From Paenibacillus glycinis (GTDB lineage: Bacteria; Bacillota; Bacilli; Paenibacillales; Paenibacillaceae): a stretch of 64,000 nucleotides of DNA. Each line of letters opens with the position of its first letter. Within the stretch, counting starts at the first letter, position 1. Positions 16,532-27,400 of this stretch are shown piece after piece. The notes beneath the pieces are model-generated. The model ran no database searches. It saw only the letters and a list, made by a program, of their open reading frames with translations, and was not told the DNA's origin. Position numbers and translations under genes: made by a program. The stretch lies in NCBI RefSeq assembly GCF_009909185.1, contig NZ_JAAAMV010000013.1, forward strand, positions 112,950 to 176,949. Direction: 5' to 3'.

Positions 16532-19500
16532 ATGCGCAAAACGAACCATAAAATCTTGCTGCTGCTGCTGGCGGTGACGGTCGCCTTCGGCACGCTGACC
16601 GGAGGGCTGGCGGGCGGCGGGCGCGCTTATGCGGCATCGCCCGATTTTCCGGGCTCCGGCACGTCCGCGGATCCCTACCTGATCGCCACCGCGAATCAGC
16701 TGAATAAGGTTCGGGACGATTATTTAGCCGCGGGACTTCACTATAGGCTGATCGCCGATATCGATTTGAGCGGGTATGCGGCAGGAACGGGCTGGACGCC
16801 CATCGGGAATCAAGACGAGGCTTTCTATGGTCAGATGGACGGCAACGGCTTTACGATCAACGGTCTGACGATCGATGCGAACGAAGGCGAGTATGTCGGC
16901 TTATTCGGTTACCTGGAGGCAGGCAGCGCGCTCACGCGTATGAAGCTCGCCAACGTCTCGTTGTCCGGCAGCCAATTCGTCGGCGGCTTGGCCGGTTATA
17001 ACAACGGCGGGCAGATCAGCGGCAGCGCCGTTTCGGGTACCGTCGTCGGCACCTACAACGCGGGCGGCCTGATCGGATACAACGCCGACGGCGCGATCAG
17101 CGACAGCCGCGCTGCGGCGAGCGTTACCGGCAATTCCGCCATCGGCGGGCTGATCGGACATTCAAGCGGAGCGGACGGCGCGATCAGCGGCAGCTATGCG
17201 ACGGGGAACGTAACCGGCACAAGCGGCGGCGACAGCGTCGGCGGGCTTGTCGGATACAAAGGCGGCGGCTCGATCTACAACAGCCATGCTTCGGGGAAGG
17301 TGAACGGGAAGAAAAAAGCAGGCGGACTGATCGGCGACGAGGATGCGGTACTTATTCATGATAGCTATGCTACGGGCGACGTGAACGGCAATACCGATAT
17401 CGGCGGACTGGTCGGAAGCGGTTCCGGCGGCGGGGAGATCGTCGGCAGCCGCGCGTCCGGCAAGGTCAGCGGCAGGCAGACCGTCGGCGGCCTTATCGGA
17501 CGGAACTACGGCGTCGCGATCGGCACGAGCCATGCTTCCGGCGACGTGACCGGAGGGAACGACGGCGCTAGCATCGGCGGTTTAGTCGGCGATCTGCTAG
17601 CGGGAACGGTCACGGACAGCTACGCATCCGGGACCGTAAGCGGAGCCAGTGCCGTCGCCGGCTTGATCGCGTACAACGAGTCGTCCGACATCATTCGCAG
17701 CTACGCCCTGGGGAACGTGAACGGGAGCGACGACGGCATGGATATCGGCGGCTTGGTCGGCATCAACAAGGGGCTGATCGCCGGCAGCTTCGCGGTCGGG
17801 GCGGTAACCGGCGGGCAGAACGCTTTGCATCTCGGCGGCTTGATCGGCGATAATTTCGGCCCGATCCGCGAGAGCTTCGCAACCGGGGCGGTGACCGGAG
17901 GCGACGAAAGCTTCGATGTCGGCGGCTTGGCCGGCAATAGCAACGGCGCGATCAGCGCGAGCTACGCCGCGGGCGACGTCGCCGGCAGCTATTACATCGG
18001 CGGCCTGGCCGGGTATCATGGCAGCGAGCCCGTCAGCGACAGTTATGCGTCGGGCAGCGTAAACGGCATCCAATACGCCGGCGGCCTGCTCGGCTATAAC
18101 TTCGATCAGACGATCGGCAATAGTTATGCATCGGGCGCGGTAAGCGCGGCGGAAAGCGATAAGTCGGGCGGCTTGATCGCGTATTCTTCGGGCACGACGG
18201 TCAACAGCTTCTACGACGCGAATACGACCGGACAGCCGGCATCGTCAGGAGGCGACGGCAAAACGACCGCCGAGCTGCGGACGCAAAGCACTTATGAAAC
18301 GGATGTGTCGCATGCGTGGGATTTTGCCGCGATCTGGGCGATGGATGGCGTGCATAGCGGCGGGTACCCTTATCTGCGGCAAACCCAGGCGTACGCGGAT
18401 TACGACGCAAACGGCAGCGACGGCGGGCTGGCTCCGGTGAGCCGGTCGTTCGTCCCGGGGGGAGCGGCGATCGTCGCGCCGGGTCCCGGAGACATGGTCA
18501 AAGCGGGTTATGCGTTCGGCGGCTGGAATACGCAAGCGGATGGCGGCGGGACGACTTATAAGCCCGGTGAGACGTTCGTCATTTCCGGCAATACCGTCCT
18601 GTACGCGAATTGGATCCATCCGAGCACGGACGCGACGCTGACCTCCGCAGTCGGTACCGTCAGCGTCGGCGGCACCCCGGACGAGCGCATCGCGGACGTT
18701 CCTTACGGGACGGCGTTGGCCGCGTTCGCGGCGGGGATCACGCCGGCGGCCGGCGCGGAGTTCGCGATTTGCGAGGCGGACGGCACGACCCCGGCAACGG
18801 AACTGGCGACCGGGGTGAAGGTGATCGTTACCGCGCAGGACGGCACGACGCGGGTTACCTATACCGTGCAGGTTGCAGGGAACAGCGCCAAGGCGATCAC
18901 GGGATTCAGTTTGGCGGCGCAAACGGGCTGGGCAGCCATTGACGCGGCCGCCCATACGGTCGCGATCGAAGTCGGCTACGGCACGGACGTTAGCAGCTTG
19001 ACCGCCGCGTTCGCGCTATCCGCCGGCGCTTCGGCGAAGGTCGGCACGGCGACGCAGGCGAGCGGCGTGACCGCGAACGATTTTGCGAGTCCGGTCCTAT
19101 ACGAGGTGACGGCGGAGGACGGCAGCACGCAGAACTGGACCGTCACCGTCACCGTCGCGGCGAGCGGCGAGAAAGACATCACGGCATTCGGCTTCGCGGC
19201 GCAAACCGGTCCTGCCGCGATCGATGCGGCCGCGCGCACGGTGGCGATCGAAGTAGCGGCGGGAACGTCCCGAAACGGCTTGGTGGCGACGTTCGCGTTG
19301 TCCCCGGGCGCTTCGGCGAAGGTCGGCGCCGTGACGCAAGTGAGCGGCACGACCGCCAACAACTTCGGGAGTCCGGTTACGTATGCCGTGAAGGCCGCGG
19401 ACGGCAGCACGCAGAATTGGAGAGTGACCGTGACGGTTGCCTTGAGCAGCGCGAAGGCGATCACGGCGTTCAGTCTGGCGGCGCAAACCGGTCCTGCGAC

Positions 19501-21868
19501 GATCGATGCGGCTGCGCATGCGGTGACGATCGAGGTCGCGAACGGTACTTCGCTCGTTAGTTTGAGGGCATCGTTCACGCTATCCACGGGAGCGTCTGCG
19601 AAGGTCGGGGCAGCGAATCAGACGAGCGGCGTAACGGTAAATAATTTTACGAATCCGGTCACCTATACGGTGAGGGCGGCGGACGGGAGCACGCAGAGCT
19701 GGGTCGTTACGGTGACGGTCGCGGCGAGCAGCGCGAAGGCGATCACGGCATTCAGCTTGGCGGCGCAAACCGGTCCTGCGACGATCGATGCGGCTGCGCA
19801 TACGGTTGGGATTGAAGTGGAGAATGGAACGGACGTCAGTAGCTTGCCGGCGACGTTCACGCTATCCGTCGGCGCTACGGCGAAGGTGGGCACGGTGGAT
19901 CAGGTGAGCGGCGTGACCGTGAATAATTACACGAATCCGCTTACCTATATTGTGAGGGCGGCGGACGGGAGTATGCAGAGCTGGATCGTCACGGTGACGG
20001 TTGCGGCGAGCAGCGCGAAAGCGATCACGGCATTCAGCATGGCGGCGCAAATCGGTCCTGCGACGATCGATGCGGCTGCGCATACGGTTGGGATTGAAGT
20101 GGAGAATGGAACGGATGTCGGCAGCTTGGCGGCGACGTTCACGCTGTCCGTCGACGCTACGGCGAAGGTGGGCACGGTGGATCAAGTGAGCGGCGTGACC
20201 GCGAATAATTTCACGAATCCGGTCACCTATACGGTGAAGGCGGCCGACGGGAGTATGCAGAGCTGGATCGTCACGGTGACGGTTGCGGCGAGCAGCGCGA
20301 AAGCGATCACGGCATTCAGCTTGGCGGCGCAAACCGGTCCTGCGACGATCGATGGGGCTGCGCATACAGTTAGAGTTGAAGTGGAGAATGGAACGGACGT
20401 CGGCAGCTTGCCTGCGACGTTCACGTTATCCGTCGGCGCCACGACGAAGGTGGGCACGGTGGATCAGGTGAGCGGCGTGACCGCGAATGATTTTACGAAT
20501 CCGGTCAGCTATATAGTAACGGCGGCGGATGGCAGCACGCAGAGTTGGACGGTGACCGTGACGATCGCGCCGAGCAGCGTGGCCACGCTGACCTCGACGA
20601 TCGGAACCGTAAGCGCGGGCGGGACGGCCAACGAGACGATCACGAACATTCCGCACGACACGACGTTAACGGCACTGAAGGCTGCGATTACGCCGGCGGC
20701 TGGCGCGACGTTCGACGTCTATGACGCGGACGGCGTAACCGCGGCGACCGTGCTGATGACCGGCAAGCAGGTTATCGTCACCGCGCAGGACGGCATGACG
20801 AAAACAACGTACGCCGTCACGGTGAACGCGGCACCGGTCAGCGGCGGCGGCGGCGGCGGCGGCTCGGCAGCGCCGGTCGAGACGCATTACGAATCGACGA
20901 ATGGCAAGCTTGCCATTCCGGTCGGGCACGCAGGCACGGTCAGCTTGGACGACGAAGTCATCGTCACGATCCCGGCGAATGCGGCGGAGCGGGATCTCGT
21001 CGTCACGATCGACAAGCTGACGAATCCGCAATCGCTGCTTTCGGGCGTCGATGCGCCAGTCAGCGGAATATTCGAGATTACGAAGAACTTCACGGGGAAT
21101 TTCGCGCAGCCCGTCACGATATCCATCTTGTTCGAACCCGCGAAGCTCAAGCCAGGCCAGACGCCCGCCGTATTCTACTACGACGAAGCCAATGCGGGCT
21201 GGATCGAAATTGCCGGCGGCATCGTCAGCGGCCGTCGTATTGCCGTGACGGCGGATCATTTTGCAACCTTCGCCGTATTCGCCGCCGGTCAGCCGACTGA
21301 CGCGCCTGCGGACGAACCCGCGATCGAGCTGAGCGACATCGCCGGACATTGGGCCGAGGCCGCGATCAAGCAGGCCGACGCCGGCGGCATCGTCTCGGGG
21401 TATCCGGACGGCAGCTTCCGCCCGAACCATCCCGTGACGCGCGCGGAATTCGCGGTCATGCTGATGCATGCGCTCAAGCCTGAGTACGCTGCTGCGGGAC
21501 CTGCACGGGCTTTCGTCGACGACGACCAGATTGGAGCTTGGGCGAAGGAAGCCGTCGCGCAAGCGGCGCAGGCCGGGATCATTAGCGGCTATGCAGACGG
21601 CAGTTTCCGCGCCAACGCCGCGATCACCCGCGCCGAGATGGCGGTCATGCTGGCGAGAGCGCCGGGCTTGGCGCCGGGTGCAGAGGAAGAGATCGGCTTC
21701 TCGGATGACGGCGACATCCCGGCATGGGCGCGAGCCGCGATCGCGGAGACGCGCAAGCTCGGCTTGATCGAGGGCACGGAGACGAACGCATTCCGGCCTC
21801 ATGCCTTGGCAACGCGAGCGGAGGCGGCCGTGGTGCTGCTGCGCCTGATGGCGCTGAGAAGCGAGTGA
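16532..21868 (+). CDS. Giant SLH-anchored surface protein with GLUG and 94-residue repeats
   Basis: 1778 residues. In order: signal peptide (to about residue 35, ending AYA); GLUG-motif repeats at about 140-560 (many copies of GGLVGY/GGLIG with SYA-SG-V); an InlB-type repeat near 625-690 (GYAFGGWNT, YANW); a cadherin-like beta-sandwich (DATLTSAVGTVSVGG); six tandem 94-residue modules at about 785-1350 beginning (K)xITAFSLAAQTG, of the DUF5018 kind; a second cadherin-like sandwich; a Gly-rich hinge; a ZU5-like region; and three SLH domains (about 1600-1778: GHWAEAAIKQA, GAWAKEAVAQA, PAWARAAIAET). GAGGAGGAAG supports ATG 16532. A cell-wall-bound adhesin or scaffold role is inferred; no catalytic domain is visible. 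Confidence 0.88.
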   Translation: MRKTNHKILLLLLAVTVAFGTLTGGLAGGGRAYAASPDFPGSGTSADPYLIATANQLNKVRDDYLAAGLHYRLIADIDLSGYAAGTGWTPIGNQDEAFYGQMDGNGFTINGLTIDANEGEYVGLFGYLEAGSALTRMKLANVSLSGSQFVGGLAGYNNGGQISGSAVSGTVVGTYNAGGLIGYNADGAISDSRAAASVTGNSAIGGLIGHSSGADGAISGSYATGNVTGTSGGDSVGGLVGYKGGGSIYNSHASGKVNGKKKAGGLIGDEDAVLIHDSYATGDVNGNTDIGGLVGSGSGGGEIVGSRASGKVSGRQTVGGLIGRNYGVAIGTSHASGDVTGGNDGASIGGLVGDLLAGTVTDSYASGTVSGASAVAGLIAYNESSDIIRSYALGNVNGSDDGMDIGGLVGINKGLIAGSFAVGAVTGGQNALHLGGLIGDNFGPIRESFATGAVTGGDESFDVGGLAGNSNGAISASYAAGDVAGSYYIGGLAGYHGSEPVSDSYASGSVNGIQYAGGLLGYNFDQTIGNSYASGAVSAAESDKSGGLIAYSSGTTVNSFYDANTTGQPASSGGDGKTTAELRTQSTYETDVSHAWDFAAIWAMDGVHSGGYPYLRQTQAYADYDANGSDGGLAPVSRSFVPGGAAIVAPGPGDMVKAGYAFGGWNTQADGGGTTYKPGETFVISGNTVLYANWIHPSTDATLTSAVGTVSVGGTPDERIADVPYGTALAAFAAGITPAAGAEFAICEADGTTPATELATGVKVIVTAQDGTTRVTYTVQVAGNSAKAITGFSLAAQTGWAAIDAAAHTVAIEVGYGTDVSSLTAAFALSAGASAKVGTATQASGVTANDFASPVLYEVTAEDGSTQNWTVTVTVAASGEKDITAFGFAAQTGPAAIDAAARTVAIEVAAGTSRNGLVATFALSPGASAKVGAVTQVSGTTANNFGSPVTYAVKAADGSTQNWRVTVTVALSSAKAITAFSLAAQTGPATIDAAAHAVTIEVANGTSLVSLRASFTLSTGASAKVGAANQTSGVTVNNFTNPVTYTVRAADGSTQSWVVTVTVAASSAKAITAFSLAAQTGPATIDAAAHTVGIEVENGTDVSSLPATFTLSVGATAKVGTVDQVSGVTVNNYTNPLTYIVRAADGSMQSWIVTVTVAASSAKAITAFSMAAQIGPATIDAAAHTVGIEVENGTDVGSLAATFTLSVDATAKVGTVDQVSGVTANNFTNPVTYTVKAADGSMQSWIVTVTVAASSAKAITAFSLAAQTGPATIDGAAHTVRVEVENGTDVGSLPATFTLSVGATTKVGTVDQVSGVTANDFTNPVSYIVTAADGSTQSWTVTVTIAPSSVATLTSTIGTVSAGGTANETITNIPHDTTLTALKAAITPAAGATFDVYDADGVTAATVLMTGKQVIVTAQDGMTKTTYAVTVNAAPVSGGGGGGGSAAPVETHYESTNGKLAIPVGHAGTVSLDDEVIVTIPANAAERDLVVTIDKLTNPQSLLSGVDAPVSGIFEITKNFTGNFAQPVTISILFEPAKLKPGQTPAVFYYDEANAGWIEIAGGIVSGRRIAVTADHFATFAVFAAGQPTDAPADEPAIELSDIAGHWAEAAIKQADAGGIVSGYPDGSFRPNHPVTRAEFAVMLMHALKPEYAAAGPARAFVDDDQIGAWAKEAVAQAAQAGIISGYADGSFRANAAITRAEMAVMLARAPGLAPGAEEEIGFSDDGDIPAWARAAIAETRKLGLIEGTETNAFRPHALATRAEAAVVLLRLMALRSE
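18886..20580 (+). repeat. Six tandem 282-bp coding repeats
   Basis: The unit boundary (GCGAAGGCGATCACGG and variants) recurs at about 18886, 19168, 19446, 19728, 20010 and 20292, that is every 282 bp or 94 codons. The last four units are nearly identical at the DNA level, including synonymous positions, which points to recent duplication or gene conversion. Confidence 0.85.
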
Positions 21869-22040
21869 TTCACAGCCGTTCGGCGAGCTGCCATGAAGCT
21901 AGACGAACGAGCTGACCATTTGCCGGACGCGGTCCTGCTGCGGGGAACCGGGTAAACTGCGCCTCGGCTCCAGCACTCGTACTGCCATTACGGCAGGAGC
22001 GAGTCGAATATGACGAAGAAGCGATGGAGGCGACGGCGGC

Positions 22041-23186
22041 ATGAACGTGATTCTGGTGGACGACGAGCCGGCCATGCATCTGATCTTGACTAAAATGCTG
22101 GGCAAGCTGCCCGGCATTCGCGTGCGGGGCGCTTTTGCGGACACGGCGTCGGCGACCGCTTTCCTAAGCGAGAACGCCGACATCGGCCTCGCGTTCGTGG
22201 ACATCTCGATGAAGGGCGAGAACGGCTTGGCATTCGCCGCCCGGATGGAGCGCGCCGGTTATCCGCTGCATATCGTCTTCGTCACGTCCCATAAGGATTA
22301 CGCCCTGGATGCATTCGAATTGTCGGCCCTGGATTATCTGGTCAAGCCGGTCTCCCAAGAGCGGCTGCAGCGGACGGTGAATCGCGTGCTGACGGTCCCG
22401 GGGGATCCGCGGCTGCAACCGACGGAGGCTGCGGACACCGCGGCGAATCGCTTCGAGATTCTGGCGCTGGGGGACGTCGCGGCGAGCAACGGGCCGGTCC
22501 GCGTCAAGTGGATCTCGCGCAAATGCACGGAGTTGTTCGCCTATCTGCTGCTTCATCACGGACGGCGCATCCCGCGCTCGCGGCTGATCGCGGATATTTT
22601 CGGCGGCATGGATCAGGCCAACGCGGAGAGCTATCTGAATACGACCGCGTACCAGCTGCGCAAATCGCTGGAGCCGCTCGGCATGCGCGACGCGGTGCGT
22701 TCGGAGAACGACGGCTACGCGCTGGAGCTGAAGCATGCCGCGATCGACTACGTGGATTTCGCGCGGCAGGCGGAGCAGCTGCAGGTTATCGATGCCGGCA
22801 ATGTCGACGCCGCGCTGCGGATCGAACGCCTGTATGCGGGCGACCTGTTTGGCGACAAGGCGTATGTCTGGGCCGCGAGCTCCACGGAGCGGTACGCGAG
22901 GATCTACGAGTCCTTCTCGCTCAAGCTGGCCGCCGCGCTGATGGCCATGCGGGATTCGTCCGCGGCATCCAAACTGCTGCATAAGCTGAACGAGCGCAAT
23001 CCGCTCGAGGAATCCGTCGTACTCCTGCTCATGAAGCTGCGCGCGCAGGCGCGGGACAAGAAAGGCTTGGCCGTGCTTTACGCCGATTACGTCCGGCTGC
23101 TCGGACGCGAGCTCGGCATTCGGCCATCGGAAGAATTGAAGCGACTATACGACGAGTTGGCAAGCGGCATGATGCGGGAAAGCTAG
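22041..23186 (+). CDS. Response regulator with SARP-type (BTAD) output domain
   Basis: 381 residues. An N-terminal receiver domain (1-120) has the acidic pair Asp7/Asp8, phosphoacceptor Asp54 (FVDIS), a switch threonine (VTS) and the conserved Lys-Pro (LVKPV). It is followed by an OmpR-like winged helix (about 145-230) and a bacterial transcriptional activation domain with TPR-like helices, ending LGRELGIRPSEELKRLYDEL, a typical BTAD signature. Only GGAGG-like sequence precedes the ATG. No histidine kinase gene adjoins it, so it is an orphan here. It follows the large SLH gene by 172 bp and may control it. Confidence 0.85.
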   Translation: MNVILVDDEPAMHLILTKMLGKLPGIRVRGAFADTASATAFLSENADIGLAFVDISMKGENGLAFAARMERAGYPLHIVFVTSHKDYALDAFELSALDYLVKPVSQERLQRTVNRVLTVPGDPRLQPTEAADTAANRFEILALGDVAASNGPVRVKWISRKCTELFAYLLLHHGRRIPRSRLIADIFGGMDQANAESYLNTTAYQLRKSLEPLGMRDAVRSENDGYALELKHAAIDYVDFARQAEQLQVIDAGNVDAALRIERLYAGDLFGDKAYVWAASSTERYARIYESFSLKLAAALMAMRDSSAASKLLHKLNERNPLEESVVLLLMKLRAQARDKKGLAVLYADYVRLLGRELGIRPSEELKRLYDELASGMMRES

Positions 23187-23544
23187 CGCGCAACGCGAAT
23201 TGCGCACACGCTCGAGCGCTTGTCCCGATCTATCGCGTGCGTTTTGCGCGATGGAAGGGCACCGGCGACGGCGGCGGAAATGCGACTTCGGACGCATGAG
23301 GAGCGCTCGCGCCGACTCATCGGGGCTTCGCCCCCGATAAATGTGCATTGCCAAATCCATGTCAATCGTGGTAGTGTGGGGGTTGGGCTGCGGAACTTTG
23401 CGACGCGCAGGCATTAAGGCGGAACCTATTTATGTATGCGGTGTATACAATACAAAGAATAGCATTACAATAATCCTATATGATATTGTAAAAAGGTTCC
23501 TTTTAATCGGTTTAATGGATTGCAAGCTTAATCGTGACTATAAC
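23187..23544. other. 358-bp intergenic region
   Basis: No gene recognised. TGTATACAATACA at 23442-23454 is a 5-3-5 inverted repeat of the kind bound by GntR-type repressors, but nothing else supports it. The part from 23420 on is clearly AT-richer than the surrounding DNA and probably contains the promoter for the small gene that follows. Confidence 0.35.
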
Positions 23545-23868
23545 ATGAAACCTAGGGGTGATTCTCTGAGAAAGCATAAGCCAATGCCATTCGACGAGCT
23601 GCTGAAGGAATTGCAAGGACAGAAGACGGCGCAGGAAGATCCGAATCACGTTCCGCTCGGCCAGTTGTTCAACGACGCGTTCATGGGGAAGTATTCCAAC
23701 ATGAACAGCTTCGCGGAGTTCGTGGAGAAGGGCAACTTCAAGATCGAGACGCGCGAGGACATCGGAAATATCCCCGACGAGCTGTTCGACCGGCACGTTG
23801 CCCGGGAGACGAAATTCGCGGATTGGAAAGCGATGCTGGAAACGGCGACTAAGGAATTAAGCAAGTAA
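23545..23868 (+). CDS. Small conserved hypothetical protein
   Basis: 107 residues from ATG 23545, or about 100 from a CTG at 23566. The CTG has the better ribosome binding site (AGGGGTG six bases upstream) and gives MRKHKPMPFDELLKEL, a natural N-terminus; the ATG has none. The protein is soluble, acidic-basic mixed and helical, with PFDELLKELQ, LFNDAFM, SFAEFVEKGNF and IPDELFDRHV segments. No function recognised. It is a separate unit closed by a very strong terminator. Confidence 0.7.
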   Translation: MKPRGDSLRKHKPMPFDELLKELQGQKTAQEDPNHVPLGQLFNDAFMGKYSNMNSFAEFVEKGNFKIETREDIGNIPDELFDRHVARETKFADWKAMLETATKELSK

Positions 23869-23886
23869 AGGAAGTCGCGCTGCGGG

Positions 23887-23936
23887 TAGCCGGGCGGGAT
23901 TCAGGAATTTTCCTGAATCCCGCCCGGCTATTTTTG
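23887..23936 (+). terminator. Strong terminator after the small gene
   Basis: A 21-bp nearly perfect stem (TAGCCGGGCGGGATTCAGGA and its complement) with a short TTTT loop, followed by TTTTTG. Confidence 0.92.
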
Positions 23937-24062
23937 TGCGATCGCTTTCCATGCCGGCCGCCGATTCTCGATGCGCGGCACGGAGCGGACTGGCAACCTC
24001 CGGCGCTTTGCGATTTGTATGTCAGCATTTTGCGTTCTGGAATTATTTACGATTCTTTAATG

Positions 24063-24106
24063 AAAAAGGCCTCCTAAAGTCTTCCACGGCTTGAGTAGGC
24101 CTTTTC
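24063..24106. terminator. Second hairpin, possible terminator
   Basis: AAAAAGGCCT (24063-24072) pairs with AGGCCTTTT (24097-24105). The A and T flanks make it able to act on either strand. No gene lies between it and the terminator at 23936. The rest of 23937-24299 shows nothing else recognisable. Confidence 0.45.
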
Positions 24107-24299
24107 GATTAGGCCGTTCGCCGTCGGTTGCGAATGAACCGCTTCCAAGCGATAGAGATAGGACGTTCGGGGCTTTCGCGCGACACGGGCCGATCGACCC
24201 ATGGGAAACCGCATATTTACAGATATATGCATAGCCTCCAATTTACGATGGCTGGTCCGGGAAAGTCCTTAAAATCGCTAACGAACATTCGTCATATTG

Positions 24300-24338
24300 T
24301 TTACAAAGTCTTTAACTCTCGTTGACACTCCATGAATT
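24300..24338 (+). promoter_or_regulatory. PhoP-box-like direct repeats before the phosphatase operon
   Basis: TTTACA (24300), TTTAAC (24311), TTGACA (24322) and the weaker TGAATT (24333) are spaced exactly 11 bp apart. The first three match TT(A/C/T)A(A/C/T)A at 6, 5 and 5 of 6 positions. The array sits just upstream of the promoter of a secreted phosphatase gene. Confidence 0.5.
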
Positions 24339-24365
24339 GAACCCCCCATTGTACAGGCTTATATT
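24337..24365 (+). promoter_or_regulatory. Candidate sigma-A promoter of the phosphatase/SLH/GH92 operon
   Basis: TTGAAC at 24337-24342, a 17-bp spacer and TATATT at 24360-24365 (5 of 6 to consensus). It leaves a leader of about 33 bases to the GTG at 24405. Confidence 0.55.
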
Positions 24366-24404
24366 AGGTCAGTGAAATTAGTATTAGTAGGAGGGAATGC
24401 AAGA

Positions 24405-27400
24405 GTGAAAAGGAGTGTCAAGCTGACAAGCCGCATGCTCGTAGTGGTGATGCTTTGGACGTCGGTGTTTGCCGCCGCAGGTTATTTCGTGGTGCAGCAT
24501 GCCAATGCCCGAACGGCCGCTACGAACGTGTTTGCGGCAGCCGGCGTAACCGCGACCGCGAATGGGTACGTGTCGGACGAGTTTACGCCGTCCAAAGCGA
24601 TCGACGGGAATTTGAACAGCGGCAAGTGGGTCACCGAGGGAGACGATAGTCTGCCGACGGCGGAACGTCCGTACTGGCTCGAGGTCGATGCCGGCGCGGA
24701 GGTAACCGTGCAGCAATTCGTGCTTGCGCATGCCGGTGCCGGCGGCGAACAAGCGGAGTACAACACGAAGGATTTCACGATCGAGACCAGCAGCGACGAC
24801 GTGAATTGGACGCCGGCCGTTACCGTGACCGGCAATACGGAAGGCACGACGACGCATGATCTGGAAACGCCGGTGAAGGCGCGATATTTCAAGCTTGCAA
24901 TCACGAATCCGGGCATCGCGGATCCCGCGACGGGCAACTATGCGGCGCATATCTACGAGTTCGAGGCCATGGGCTTCCGCGCCGATCAAGACGCGCAGCA
25001 GCCGGATGGAACTGAACTGGAAGGTGGCGAAGGATCGGCTCAAGGCGTTGCCGGCAACGTCCGCGGCTTGCTTGCCGATTTCTATGCGGGCACGGGCGCA
25101 GGCAATAACTTCGCGTTCGGGGATTACAAGGCGACCACGGTCGACCCGCTCATCAATTTCACGGACCTGAATCCGATCCTGACCGGTTTCACGGGCGGGG
25201 AAGACAGCGCGAACATTCGTTGGACCGGCCAGATCATGGCGCCGGCAACCGACGATTACACTTTCTACATGCAGGGCGACAACGGCTTCAACCTGTGGAT
25301 CGACGACAAGCCGGTCATCGAGCACTGGGTGAACGATTGGGATAAAGAAATTACGAGCGCGTCGGTCCATCTGGAAGCCGGCCGCAAGTACAGCTTCAAA
25401 ATCGAATACTTCGAGGATTTCGGCGGCTCCAACCTGTACCTGCGTTGGTCGACGCCGACGATGGCGAAGGATTTCGTCCCGAGCAACGCGTACTACCTGC
25501 CGGCCGATTATACCGGCGCCGTCGCAAGCGCCGCGTCGGCGGACGGCAAGAACGTTACGGTGACGCTGGTATCGGAGCTCGGCCAACTGCCGGCGGACCT
25601 GAATTCGCACCTGACGTTGACGGCCGACGGAGCGCCGGTTGCCGTGCAAAGCGTCGAACCGGCGGATGCCTCCAGCATCACGCTGAAAATGGCGAAATCC
25701 ATTCTCCCGGGACAGCGCCTCGCGCTGGCATACGACGGACTGGGCGGCTTGAAATACGCGGACGGTACGCTTGTTGCGGCGTTCAAGTTTACGCCGTCGA
25801 ACTTGTCCGAGGTCGTTAACTACTCCCCGATCGCGATCGCGATGTCGATCTACGGCAGCGCGAAGACGAATCGCTCGTACGCCTGGTACACCCGTTACGA
25901 CCGGCCGGAGAACGCGCCGGCGAACGCGAAGGACAGCATCGTCGAGATCGTGCCGGCGGGCGAGGACTTCAAGTCGGCGAACGTGAAGCGTTTCGAGGGC
26001 AAGCCGGAAGACACGCGCGTGCTCAACAATCTGCAGATTACGAGCGGCACGACGGGCTCGTTCATCTCCCATAAAGTGGTGGCCGAAGGGTTGACGCCGG
26101 GAACGGCGTACAAGTACCGCGTCGGCGCGGACAACAACTGGAGCCAGACGGGTACGTTCACGACCGAAGGCAACGACGAGAAAAATTACAACTTCTTGTA
26201 CATGACGGATTCGCAGGGCTCCAACTCCCAGGACTACAGCGTATGGGCGAACACGATGTCCCAAGCGCTGAAGCATGTGACGGATCCGCGGTTCCTCGTC
26301 ATGACGGGCGACCAAGTCGATGCGGGCGCGCTGGAATCGCAATGGCTCGATTACTTCGGCCAACCGCAGGACATGCTCATGAACCTGCCGATCCAAGCGG
26401 CGGTCGGCAACCACGAAGGACCGTATAACGACAACTATTACTACCATTTCAACTATCCGAACGATTCCATCCCGGATCCGCTGCCGCCTGGCAGCGTGTA
26501 CGCGTTCGACTACGGCGACGCGCACATCATGATTCTGAACACGATGGATATCGGCTGGGATGCACGCCAAGCCGCGTCGTTCGACAAGGAAGTCGAGTGG
26601 CTGAAGCACGAAGTGGCGAAGACGGACAAGAAATGGAAGATCGTCGCGTTCCACAAAGCGATCTACTCCGTCGGCAATCACGCGATCGACTCGGATATTT
26701 TGGCGCTCCGCCAGAAGATGTATCCGGTCTTCGACGACCTGGGCATCGACATCGTGCTGCAGGGGCATGACCATACGTTCATGCGTTCGTTCCAAATGTA
26801 TGATAACAAGCCGATCAAGGACGTGACGAAGGACAGCGAAGGACGCGTCGTGAATCCGGGCGGCACGCTGTACATGATCAATAACTCGGCCGCGACGAAG
26901 TTCTACGATATTCAGAACGGCGTCGACCGCTTCTATGCGGATTATATCGAACAGCCTAAGGTCGCCATCTATTCCGGCGTCAGCATGACCGAGAACAGCT
27001 TCAAGATCGATTCGTACAAATCCGGTCAGGAGACGCCGTTCGACACGTACTCCATCTTCCGGGACGACGCGAAGCCGGCGCCGGTCGATAACTTGACCGC
27101 GGTCAAGTCGGACAACGGCAAGCGGACGATCACTTGGAAGAAACCGACAGATGCCGAAGGTAATCCGGTGCGCGAATTCCGTCTTTACGAAGCAGGCGAT
27201 CGACTCGGCGCCAACTGGAGCGTTACGATTCCGGTCGTGGCCGGCCAAGACGATTATCAATACGTCGTCGACACGACCGATCCGGACCAGACGCTCGAAT
27301 TCGTCGTGAAGTCCGTTAACAAGCGCAACAACTCCGACGCCAGCGTGGCTTCGAGTGCCGGCGAACAGCCGGTCGCGCCGACGGCTCCGGTCGTCGACGA

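Noticed and set aside
18886..20580. CRISPR-like periodic repeat
   Set aside because: The whole 282-bp unit is coding and conserved in frame, with no short repeat and unique spacer structure.
23442..23454. GntR-type operator TGTATACAATACA
   Set aside because: A short inverted repeat in AT-rich DNA with no regulator nearby; too weak to list as a site.
24128..24325. 65-codon open frame
   Set aside because: No ribosome binding site, and it overlaps the PhoP-box-like repeats.
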